From positions 1 through 5,131 of the forward strand of contig MVZL01000093.1 in assembly GCA_002068375.1 (NCBI GenBank): a stretch of 5,131 bases of DNA. The letters run 5' to 3'. This stretch comes from Tenericutes bacterium ADurb.BinA155. Lineage in GTDB: Bacteria > Bacillota_I > Bacilli_A > RFN20 > CAG-826. Below are positions 1 through 4,807 of the stretch, in pieces. The position numbers and the translations under genes were made by a program. The stretch's first letter is position 1. Each line of letters starts with the position of its first letter. A model generated the notes under the pieces. That model ran no database searches, had not been told where the DNA came from, and worked only from the letters and a program-made list of their open reading frames with translations.

Positions 1-526
1 CTGTGAGGTCGGCTTGCTTCACGTAATAATCCTGTTTGATCTTCCGAAGCTCTTCTTTTAATTGGAGCGATTGCTGCCGGCAGTCTTCTTCGGGCTTCAC
101 GACGGCGAGCAAGTCGTTATTGAGGGCGTTCACCTCGGCTTCGTAATTCGCGAGGGTTTCCTTCGCTTCCGGGAATTTCTTCTTGAGTTCGGCGTACTTA
201 TGATCGCTTAAGGCGTCCTTTAAGGAGTTGATCGAAGCCTGGGCGATCGCATCGCTCTTATCGCGGATGTCCTTGTAACGTTTATTGAACTTCATGTGGA
301 TATCGACGTAGAGGAGGTTGGTCCGCGCGATGATCTCGAGCCGCTTCACGAATTGGCTATCCTGGCCAAAAAGGAGGGCGTGCAGGTATTCGAACCGCCG
401 CGAAATCTCACGGACTTGCTTCTTCGCCCGGTTATGGGCAAAGACGGTGAAGTTGAGCAGAATCAATAAACCGATCAGGCAAGCCCCACCGACCGATCCT
501 AAAATAATCCAACCTAAAGTATCCAT
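1..526 (-). CDS. ezrA: EzrA-like septation ring regulator, N-terminal part (partial at left edge)
   Basis: The minus-strand frame from the ATG at 526 is open to the window edge, giving 175 residues; the C-terminal part is missing. Residues about 5-29 form one hydrophobic membrane helix. A basic stretch follows (HNRAKKQVREISRRFEYLH), then a long charged, Leu/Ala/Lys/Glu-rich region that looks like coiled coil. The stretch FGQDSQFVKRLEIIARTNLL and the later VKPEEDCRQ and IKQDYYVKQADL segments are the kind found in EzrA proteins of Erysipelotrichia and Mollicutes relatives. EzrA is a membrane-anchored protein with spectrin-like helical repeats that restrains FtsZ ring assembly at the cytoplasmic face; that role is family knowledge, not visible here. 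The start was chosen because the membrane helix begins at once, as is usual. No Shine-Dalgarno sequence precedes it. Another single-helix coiled-coil protein is possible, since only the N-terminal part is seen. Confidence 0.72.
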   Translation of the reverse strand, partial: MDTLGWIILGSVGGACLIGLLILLNFTVFAHNRAKKQVREISRRFEYLHALLFGQDSQFVKRLEIIARTNLLYVDIHMKFNKRYKDIRDKSDAIAQASINSLKDALSDHKYAELKKKFPEAKETLANYEAEVNALNNDLLAVVKPEEDCRQQSLQLKEELRKIKQDYYVKQADLT

Positions 527-535
527 ATCGAAGAT

Positions 536-544
536 ACTATAACA
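536..544 (-). promoter_or_regulatory. Extended -10 promoter for the ezrA-like gene
   Basis: On the minus strand the bases read TGTTATAGT, an extended -10 (TGn followed by TATAGT, five of six matches to TATAAT) at 536-541. No recognisable -35 lies 17 bases upstream, which is normal for extended -10 promoters. The expected transcript start is about 529, only a few bases before the ATG at 526, so the message would be nearly or fully leaderless. Confidence 0.45.
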
Positions 545-642
545 CTCGCGCGCACGCTTACGGGAGAAGGATTTCGTTTTTTTGAGCGGAAGCCTCAAAA
601 GAGCTTCGAAAGCAAAATATACTACTTCATATATGAGACTGG

Positions 643-651
643 TGTTATATT
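643..651 (+). promoter_or_regulatory. Extended -10 promoter for the Fic-like gene
   Basis: The bases read TGTTATATT: TGn followed by TATATT at 646-651, with an overlapping alternative TATAAG at 651-656. The -35 region (about 623-628, TACTTC) is weak. The element sits about 37 bases before the ATG at 688, leaving room for a short leader with the strong ribosome binding site. The same TGTTATA core occurs in the divergent ezrA promoter. Confidence 0.45.
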
Positions 652-673
652 ATAAGCAAGTATCGTTCTTTTT

Positions 674-682
674 AGGAGGAGG
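674..682 (+). promoter_or_regulatory. Strong ribosome binding site of the Fic-like gene
   Basis: AGGAGGAGG lies five bases upstream of the ATG at 688. It is the best Shine-Dalgarno match in the window. It fixes the start codon and argues that the gene is actively translated rather than a relic. Confidence 0.85.
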
Positions 683-687
683 TTCCT

Positions 688-1458
688 ATGGGCCAATATG
701 CATCGAATTTCGCGATTACGAACCCGATTTTAGGCGGGGTCGCGACCATCATGGAGAAGGTGGGAGCCCTATCGGATTCCCAAGCGCTTTCTCAGATTAA
801 GGAACGGGCGATGTTGAAGCCTTGTTTCCTCCCGAAAGACCCCTTTGATCCCGTCGGTTATCTCGCTGAGGCGAAAACCCGGGAAAAGACCGTGAAGGAC
901 ATTTCGCCATTACTCAAGAAACTCTTCCTTTGGGCGAAGAAAAGCCAAGCGACGATGAACCCCTTACTTCTTTCCGCCGTCTTCACCTATATGCTGACCG
1001 CGCTCGGGCCCTTAAAGAAAGGGAACGAAGAGTTGGCCTTAAGCTATGGGAAAGCGGTTCTCGCCCCCTACCGCAAGATCTTTGGCTATCTTCCTTATGA
1101 AAAACGGGTCCTTTCGAATCCGAAAGCCAGCTTAAAAGCCCTTCATCTTTCGAGCGATTCCGGCGATTGCGGCCCCTATATCCTTTTCCTCTTCGATCAA
1201 ATCGCCGGGGCCTTAGATGATGCTCGACGCGGTTTACGTTCCATCACGAAGGAGCAAACCGAACTCGAGAAGAAACTGCTTTCCATCATGCGGCCCAAAG
1301 TCTCCTATAGCAGCAAAGAGATCATGCTGAAGCTCGGCTTAAAGAGCCGGGTCGCGACCAAGCGGAATTATCTTGAGCCCGCGATCAAGGATGGCTTAAT
1401 CAAGATGACCTTGCCTAGCAAAATCAATTCGCCTTTGCAGCGTTACATCAAAAAATAA
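688..1458 (+). CDS. Fic-family-like protein with a lost catalytic motif
   Basis: 256 residues. Residues 8-29 (ITNPILGGVATIMEKVGALS) resemble the N-terminal helix of the Fic proteins that start ITxKIL..VAEISELLGxLS. Residues about 72-180 align without gaps, from memory of the family, with the Fic core: NPLLLSAVFTYM matches HPLIKAAIFHYE, YRKIFGYLPYEKRV matches WNPIFAWIPVESIV, and SSDSGDCGPYILFLFDQI matches the SDxxGDSTPFIEFMLEAI segment. Residues 206-254 match the C-terminal winged-helix-like tail of these proteins (LGLKSRVATKRNYLEPAIKD, then a xNSPLQRY ending). Fic enzymes transfer AMP or similar groups to protein hydroxyls using HPFxxGNGRxxR. Here that place, residues 107-118, reads GPLKKGNEELAL, so the catalytic His, the acidic residue and both Arg are absent. 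About 70 residues containing the usual inhibitory helix are also missing; family length is about 320. A structural or DNA-binding role is inferred. An intact frame and strong ribosome site argue against decay. It is a single-gene unit. Confidence 0.72.
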   Translation: MGQYASNFAITNPILGGVATIMEKVGALSDSQALSQIKERAMLKPCFLPKDPFDPVGYLAEAKTREKTVKDISPLLKKLFLWAKKSQATMNPLLLSAVFTYMLTALGPLKKGNEELALSYGKAVLAPYRKIFGYLPYEKRVLSNPKASLKALHLSSDSGDCGPYILFLFDQIAGALDDARRGLRSITKEQTELEKKLLSIMRPKVSYSSKEIMLKLGLKSRVATKRNYLEPAIKDGLIKMTLPSKINSPLQRYIKK

Positions 1459-1473
1459 AAGCCGAAAGGGCTT
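1459..1473. terminator. Bidirectional terminator between convergent genes
   Basis: AAGCC (1459-1463), loop GAAAG, GGCTT (1469-1473). On the minus strand the hairpin is followed by TTATTTTTT, a good U-tract for the ECF gene; on the plus strand it is followed by AGTTCTTTTT for the Fic-like gene. The hairpin starts right after the TAA of the Fic-like gene and covers two bases of the ECF stop codon (1472-1474), so one element serves both. The stem is short (five base pairs). Confidence 0.65.
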
Positions 1474-2005
1474 AGTTCTTTTTCACCGACGGAGCAAAAA
1501 GGTAATAGTGCTTCGCGACTTTGAGTAAGGGTAACGCAAGGAGGGCCACCAAAAGGGCGCTCCCAAGCCCCACCGCAAATCGGATCAAGGTTTCAATCCA
1601 GGCTAAAGCCAAAGGATAGCCGATGATAAGCGCATCCAAAACTAAGGCGAGGGTATTGGCCCCGGTCGTTAAAACCGCGGCGGCTAAAAGGGTCACGAAA
1701 TAAAGGACCTTGTGATTTTCTAAAGCGTCGCCTTTCTTTTGGAAGGCATACGCGACGAGGGCGATCGTAAGGCCCCGCACGAGCGGAGGCAGCATCCAGA
1801 TCGGGGTCGTGAGGGTGAGGCCATAGCCTAAAAGCTGATTGAGGAATTCGCCTAGGAGAGCAATCACGACGGTCGAGCGAACCCCTAAGAGCAAGGCGGC
1901 GATCACAAGCGGCAACGAAGCCAAGGTCAAATGGATGTTTCCGATGGGGAAGGTTAATTTCGCCAAAAGAAAATACAGGGCGATGAACATCGCGTCGAGA
2001 CACAT
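1472..2005 (-). CDS. ECF transporter S-component, substrate unknown
   Basis: 177 residues from the ATG at 2005, almost entirely hydrophobic with about five to six membrane helices, the size and layout of an energy-coupling-factor S-component. These small proteins bind a vitamin or similar micronutrient and work with shared EcfT and two EcfA ATPases, none of which is in the window. The N-terminal stretch (FIALYFLLAKLTFPIG), TLASLPLVIAALLLG and the loop TTPIWMLPPLVRGL are typical of the ECF_trnsprt family. The substrate cannot be read from the sequence; folate-type and other groups look alike. No Shine-Dalgarno precedes this ATG. A GAGGA at 2037-2041 sits seven bases before an in-frame ATT at 2027-2029, which would add eight residues (KKSIVSE after the initiator) giving the usual basic N-terminus, so the true start may be 2029. 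Ends at a TAA inside the shared terminator. Confidence 0.8.
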   Translation of the reverse strand: MCLDAMFIALYFLLAKLTFPIGNIHLTLASLPLVIAALLLGVRSTVVIALLGEFLNQLLGYGLTLTTPIWMLPPLVRGLTIALVAYAFQKKGDALENHKVLYFVTLLAAAVLTTGANTLALVLDALIIGYPLALAWIETLIRFAVGLGSALLVALLALPLLKVAKHYYLFAPSVKKN

Positions 2006-2026
2006 TTCGGATACAATGCTTTTCTT

Positions 2027-2041
2027 AATAAAGGAATCCTC
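2027..2041 (-). promoter_or_regulatory. Ribosome binding site pointing to an ATT start
   Basis: On the minus strand GAGGA (2037-2041) is followed by seven bases and then ATT (2027-2029), in frame with the ECF S-component. The annotated ATG at 2005 is 31 bases from this site, too far to be served by it, and no ATG, GTG or TTG lies in frame between the upstream stop and 2005. The arrangement suggests initiation at AUU, a rare start best known from infC. Confidence 0.4.
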
Positions 2042-2044
2042 GGC

Positions 2045-2058
2045 TCCAAGGCCTTGGA
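2045..2058. promoter_or_regulatory. 14-base perfect palindrome in the ECF gene leader
   Basis: TCCAAGGCCTTGGA is a perfect palindrome lying between the candidate promoter and the ribosome binding site of the ECF S-component. It could be an operator for a dimeric repressor. As RNA it has no loop, so it is less likely to form a hairpin. The leader is too short for a typical vitamin riboswitch. Confidence 0.35.
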
Positions 2059-2074
2059 TATTCTATCATCCGTT

Positions 2075-2104
2075 TTATTATTTGCGAGAAGAATACAAAA
2101 ACAA
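2075..2104 (-). promoter_or_regulatory. Candidate promoter of the ECF S-component gene
   Basis: Minus strand: TTGTTT at 2099-2104, an 18-base spacer, then TAATAA at 2075-2080. Both hexamers are partial matches. The position suits a leader of about 40 bases to the ATT at 2029 or about 60 to the ATG at 2005. The region is AT-rich compared with its surroundings. Confidence 0.3.
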
Positions 2105-2129
2105 CTGATTAGAGGCTGTTTTTAAGTTG
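2097..2129 (-). terminator. Weak candidate terminator downstream of the DUF3592 gene
   Basis: On the minus strand CAACT (2125-2129) and AGTTG (2102-2106) can pair around an 18-base loop, followed directly by TTTTT (2097-2101). A competing AT-rich pairing is AAAAACA (2117-2123 read on the minus strand) with TGTTTTT (2097-2103). Both stems are weak. The gap between the DUF3592 stop and the ECF gene otherwise holds no terminator, so some read-through into the ECF gene is possible. Confidence 0.25.
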
Positions 2130-2142
2130 ACAAAACGAGGAA

Positions 2143-2913
2143 TCAAAAGTGATGGGAGCCGTCGTCGTTGGGATCGAGGCCCCGATAATCCGGGGCCAAG
2201 GTTAGCCCCGCTTCGTTCTTGAGCCTTAATAAAGTCGCATTAAGTTCCGGATAGTCGGGGGCAAAGTGGCCTTTTTGATCCAAGTAGGCCCCCGTGACAA
2301 TGGGCTTTTGGGCTAAAAGTTGCTGGATCAGAGGGTAGTCGCCTTTAAGCCGGCGCGAGGAATAGGTTTTCTCATTGAGGGAGAAGCTGAGGCGGAATTG
2401 GCCATGCGATTTAAGGGGTTCAACCGAAACGAGGGCAGCCGTGACCTTGTTATCGGATTTTTTCTTCGGGAAAAAGGCTTGGGCATTCCAAAGGTTGTAG
2501 CCTTCAAGAAGAAGCGATAGGAGAGCCATCCCTCCGGCAAAGCCAAAGAAAAGATAGGGGCCGGTGCTAAGGGCCGAGACCGAATGAATTTGGGTTGGAT
2601 CTTTCGGATTCACATAGATGGCCAAGACTTGGCCGACGTACCAAGTGGAAGAATAGTCCCCGAGGCGCCCGTGGGTATAGCTCACACCCGCATAGGTGTA
2701 ATCGACGTAACAGGCCTCTTCATTGAAGGCGTCATAGCGAACAAGCTCAACGATGGTCGCGTTCACTTGCTCATCGCCCTGAAATTGGTTTTTGGCCACG
2801 AGAAGAAAAGCGATCCCGGCCCCAACGAGGAGCAAAGCAATGAGAAGGACGCTAAGAATCGCTTTCCCATTATTGAGATAAGGATTGGCGACGGGATAAT
2901 GGGTTTGCTTCAT
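2143..2913 (-). CDS. DUF3592-type two-helix membrane protein
   Basis: 256 residues. A membrane helix lies at about 17-40 and a second at about 118-140 (PYLFFGFAGGMALLSLLLEG). Between them residues about 51-111 have the DUF3592 pattern: a beta-rich NATIVELVRYD segment, YVDYTYAGVSYTHGRLG, then YVGQVLAIYVNPKDPTQIHS, comparable with the VGDxVxVYYdPxNP signature of that family. By helix placement this domain is probably outside the membrane. After helix two, residues about 157-220 look like a diverged second copy (TAALVSVEP, FRLSFSLNEKTYSSRRLKGD). The function of DUF3592 proteins is unknown. The ATG at 2913 has AAAGGA 11 bases upstream, a slightly long spacing. The stop is TGA, the only one among the intact genes here. 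It is divergent from the XRE-membrane gene, which may control it. Confidence 0.72.
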   Translation of the reverse strand: MKQTHYPVANPYLNNGKAILSVLLIALLLVGAGIAFLLVAKNQFQGDEQVNATIVELVRYDAFNEEACYVDYTYAGVSYTHGRLGDYSSTWYVGQVLAIYVNPKDPTQIHSVSALSTGPYLFFGFAGGMALLSLLLEGYNLWNAQAFFPKKKSDNKVTAALVSVEPLKSHGQFRLSFSLNEKTYSSRRLKGDYPLIQQLLAQKPIVTGAYLDQKGHFAPDYPELNATLLRLKNEAGLTLAPDYRGLDPNDDGSHHF

Positions 2914-2972
2914 GGACGGTTTGTTCCTTTAGGGAGGGGGTGGCATTTTGCCGCTTCGCCCGAATAAAAAAC

Positions 2973-3001
2973 ATCATAGCCTCGTCCCTGCGATTTGAAA
3001 A
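2973..3001 (-). promoter_or_regulatory. Promoter of the DUF3592 gene
   Basis: Minus strand: TTTTCA at 2996-3001, a 17-base spacer, then TATGAT at 2973-2978 (five of six matches to TATAAT). The predicted start near 2966 gives a leader of about 53 bases to the ATG at 2913. This is the best-formed sigma-A promoter in the window. Confidence 0.5.
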
Positions 3002-3024
3002 CCACTTCGGCTTCCTTCCTCGTC

Positions 3025-3048
3025 GGATCCTTCCCGGGAAAGGGATCC
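3025..3048. repeat. Inverted repeat with GGATCC arms
   Basis: GGATCC occurs at 3025-3030 and again at 3043-3048; each copy is itself palindromic, so they can pair with each other. TTCCCGGGAA between them is a further 10-base palindrome. No U-tract follows on either strand, so it is not a terminator. It lies upstream of both divergent promoters, where an operator or cruciform would be plausible; function unknown. Confidence 0.4.
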
Positions 3049-3066
3049 TAAAAAACCAAAGGGGCC

Positions 3067-3082
3067 GATTTTCAGAAAAATC
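3067..3082. repeat. Inverted repeat GATTTT / AAAATC
   Basis: GATTTT (3067-3072) and AAAATC (3077-3082) are perfect inverted copies separated by CAGA. The site lies in the divergent regulatory region about 30 bases upstream of the candidate -35 of the XRE-membrane gene. It could be a regulator half-site pair, but a six-base AT-rich repeat can arise by chance. Confidence 0.25.
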
Positions 3083-3093
3083 CCGATGGTTAC

Positions 3094-3113
3094 AGCCTAC
3101 AAGTAAGGCTTGT
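3094..3113. promoter_or_regulatory. Overlapping inverted repeats at the XRE gene -35 (operator candidate)
   Basis: AGCCT (3094-3098) pairs with AGGCT (3106-3110), and overlapping it ACAAG (3099-3103) pairs with CTTGT (3109-3113). The second repeat covers the candidate -35 TTGTTC at 3110-3115. XRE-family regulators commonly bind dyads at their own promoters, so autoregulation is a reasonable inference. Confidence 0.35.
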
Positions 3114-3139
3114 TCGCTTTTGTCGATTGGATGGATAAT
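3110..3139 (+). promoter_or_regulatory. Candidate promoter of the XRE-membrane gene
   Basis: TTGTTC at 3110-3115, an 18-base spacer, then GATAAT at 3134-3139 (five of six matches). The transcript would start near 3146, just before the GGAG ribosome site at 3149-3152 and the ATG at 3162. Confidence 0.45.
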
Positions 3140-3161
3140 AGTGGTCGCGGAGAAAAAAACC

Positions 3162-4199
3162 ATGTTCAAAGATAACCTCAAAAATATCCGCACTTCCAAG
3201 AATATGACCCAAGGCGATTTGGCCCGGGCCCTTTTCGTGACTCAGCAAGCGGTCAGTTTATGGGAGACCGGAAAAGGTTATCCCGATATTCCGACCTTAA
3301 AATCGCTCGCCCATGTCTTAGGGGTCAAAGTCGATGACCTGATCGGGGTCGAGGAATACGATGACGCCAAAGCGGAAAAGAAGTCCCACGTCGCCCCAAC
3401 TTGGCCGATCGTCTTCGTCTTCGGGATGGTCTTGGTCGCTCTATTAGGAACGATCTTGGTCTTAGCCGCTTTTCACTCCGAGGACTCGAATATCAGTATC
3501 ATTTCGGCCGTGCTTTTGCTCCTTTGCCTCGCCGGACTCCTCCCCGCCCTTTACTCGGTCTACCGGGCCGGTTCCTCACGGTTAGTCCTCGCGGGTCTCA
3601 TCACTTTCGGCACGCTTTTCTGCGCCTTCTTGGCTTTAAGCATTGCTACCATCACCAGCACCAGCGTGTCGAATTTTGCCCCCTGGGGTTGGATCGCCGC
3701 CACTTTCGTTTCTTTCGGGGGCTTACTCGTTTTCGTCATCCTTTATTTCCGAGGAAAACGGAAAGCGGCCCCTTTGGATCCCGCGAAAGACGCCGCCAGC
3801 GAAACCCCAAAGAAATCGCAGCATCTCAATAACGCTTGGGCTTGGGTGGGCGTGGGATTAGCTCTCATCCTCATCGTTCTCTTTTTGACCCCTTGGATCG
3901 TCGCCCATTATGCCGTGCCGGCCCAGACTTCATCGGGTGAGCAATCCTTTTATCGCTACGATGAATATTTCTCGATGGCTTGGCTTTTATGGGAACGGGG
4001 ACCTTTCACCTTCCTCGATTATCTCTTGCCCCTTTGTTTCTTAGGGCTCCTCGTTTGTTCCTTACTGGCTTTGCTCCTTAAGCTCGGTCCCACTGCCGCG
4101 AAGCGTCTCACGAACGCCAGCGTGATTTTAATGGGCTGCTCGGTTCTTTTCTTCCTGTTAGGGTTCTTCTTCTCCTTCGTCTCAATGCCCGCGGCTTAA
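3162..4199 (+). CDS. XRE-family DNA-binding domain fused to a multi-helix membrane domain
   Basis: 345 residues. Residues about 4-60 form a classic XRE/Cro-type helix-turn-helix: LKNIRTSKNMTQGDLARAL, then VTQQAVSLWETGKGYPDI as the recognition-helix region, then LAHVLGVKVDDLIG. An acidic and basic linker (about 62-80) leads to seven likely membrane helices, near 81-104, 111-134, 141-164, 174-196, 225-249, 284-307 and 318-342. Two polar loops (about 197-223 and 252-275) separate groups of helices. The ATG at 3162 was chosen because GGAG lies nine bases upstream and the XRE fold begins right after it; the frame is open further upstream to 2940, but that part has no protein-like character and contains the promoters. 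Such proteins are membrane-tethered regulators that may sense an envelope or ligand signal; that is inference. The divergent DUF3592 gene and the damaged downstream membrane gene are candidate targets or partners. Confidence 0.82.
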   Translation: MFKDNLKNIRTSKNMTQGDLARALFVTQQAVSLWETGKGYPDIPTLKSLAHVLGVKVDDLIGVEEYDDAKAEKKSHVAPTWPIVFVFGMVLVALLGTILVLAAFHSEDSNISIISAVLLLLCLAGLLPALYSVYRAGSSRLVLAGLITFGTLFCAFLALSIATITSTSVSNFAPWGWIAATFVSFGGLLVFVILYFRGKRKAAPLDPAKDAASETPKKSQHLNNAWAWVGVGLALILIVLFLTPWIVAHYAVPAQTSSGEQSFYRYDEYFSMAWLLWERGPFTFLDYLLPLCFLGLLVCSLLALLLKLGPTAAKRLTNASVILMGCSVLFFLLGFFFSFVSMPAA

Positions 4200-4272
4200 C
4201 GATCCTTTTTCTTCCTCTTTTTCGCTTTCCATTTTTTCATTTGTTTGAACGCATCCGGAAAAGAAGGGCCCC
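4200..4272 (+). other. Pyrimidine-rich gap after the XRE-membrane gene
   Basis: The first half, to about 4250, is almost all C and T with runs of five and six T. No hairpin precedes the T-runs, so it is not a standard terminator. AAGAAGG at 4261-4267 sits five bases before an ATG at 4273 and may be the ribosome site of the damaged gene that follows. No separate promoter was seen, so the downstream gene was probably co-transcribed with the regulator. Confidence 0.4.
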
Positions 4273-4744
4273 ATGGAGCCTTTCTTTCTTTTGGTTTTAG
4301 GACCGCGTTTTCCTTCGCCGGTCCCCCTCTCCGAAGAAAAGGAGGCCGAGGGTATACTTTTCTTTATTTGCTTTCCCCACCAACTTTTTCGCCCATCTGC
4401 TCATTCCGCTAGGGACGATGGTGTCTTATTGAGTTTACGAAGAGCCCTATTGGAGCAAGCGTTCCTTCTGGATCCGGGCGATCCCTGACCTCCTTCCCCT
4501 TGCGATTTATATCGCGGTGGTAGGGACTTTAGCCACCCTCCACCGCATCTCCGATAAAGAAGACCTCAATAACGTCTATGGGATCATGGACCTTTCGAAA
4601 GGCCCTTGGTGGGTCAGTCTCATCAGCGGACTCATCGCTTTGGCCGTCACCTCTTTTGAAGTCGTGGTTCTTTTTTATGGCCAGCTGAAACTCACCAAGC
4701 GCCGGAAAAGCCATGCGTTCCCGAACCGTTACGAGCTCCGCTAA
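4273..4744 (+). pseudogene. Degraded small membrane-protein gene
   Basis: The clearest protein-like part is the frame ending at the TAA 4742-4744. It reads, before an in-frame TGA at 4430-4432, YFSLFAFPTNFFAHLLIPLG and TMVSY, and after it VYEEPYWSKRSFWIRAIPDL, then LLPLAIYIAVVGTLATLHRI, a polar stretch, and WWVSLISGLIALAVTSFEVV, ending in a basic tail (KLTKRRK). That is three likely membrane helices. The sense continues smoothly across the TGA, so a Trp codon (TGG to TGA) or similar was probably lost. The same frame is closed upstream by TAG at 4298-4300, whereas the ATG at 4273 with an AAGAAGG site opens another frame that looks coding to about 4355. One extra base near 4350-4365 would join them. 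After the TGA the first possible start is a GTG at 4517, without a ribosome site. A translated short C-terminal piece cannot be excluded. The family is not recognised. Confidence 0.5.
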
Positions 4745-4770
4745 AAAATGGCAAGGTCATCCCTTGCCAT
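4743..4770 (-). terminator. Rho-independent terminator of the right-edge membrane gene
   Basis: ATGGCAAGG (4748-4756) and CCTTGCCAT (4762-4770) form a perfect nine-pair stem with a five-base loop. On the minus strand it is followed by TTTTT, ideal for the gene ending at 4808, 37 bases upstream in that direction. On the plus strand only GGCTTGCTCTATTT follows, so it would end the damaged gene's transcript less efficiently. Confidence 0.85.
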
Positions 4771-4807
4771 GGCTTGCTCTATTTCACCGAGAATCGATTT
4801 GGCGGAA

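Noticed and set aside
580..600. Hairpin TTTTGAG/CTCAAAA between the divergent ezrA-like and Fic-like genes as a terminator
   Set aside because: Neither strand has a T-tract after the stem, and both flanking genes point away from it.
1593..2003. 136-residue minus-strand frame overlapping the ECF gene
   Set aside because: It is an Arg- and Pro-rich out-of-frame reading of the ECF S-component, which has clear membrane helices and family motifs.
2127..2132. TTGACA on the plus strand as a -35 box
   Set aside because: No -10 lies 16-18 bases downstream and no plus-strand gene follows.
2584..2967. 127-residue plus-strand frame antisense to the DUF3592 gene
   Set aside because: Antisense shadow of a recognisable coding frame; no ribosome site or family motif.
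2940..3161. Upstream extension of the XRE-membrane protein by 74 residues
   Set aside because: The extension has no protein-like character, covers the promoters and inverted repeats, and the XRE fold begins exactly at the ATG at 3162, which has its own GGAG site.
2870..3199. 109-residue minus-strand frame across the divergent control region
   Set aside because: It overlaps the starts of two supported genes and both promoters and has no coding character.
4430..4432. Genetic code 4 (TGA read as Trp) to explain the TGA in the membrane gene
   Set aside because: About 1,300 codons of the intact genes contain some sixteen TGG and no internal TGA, and the DUF3592 gene appears to end at TGA.
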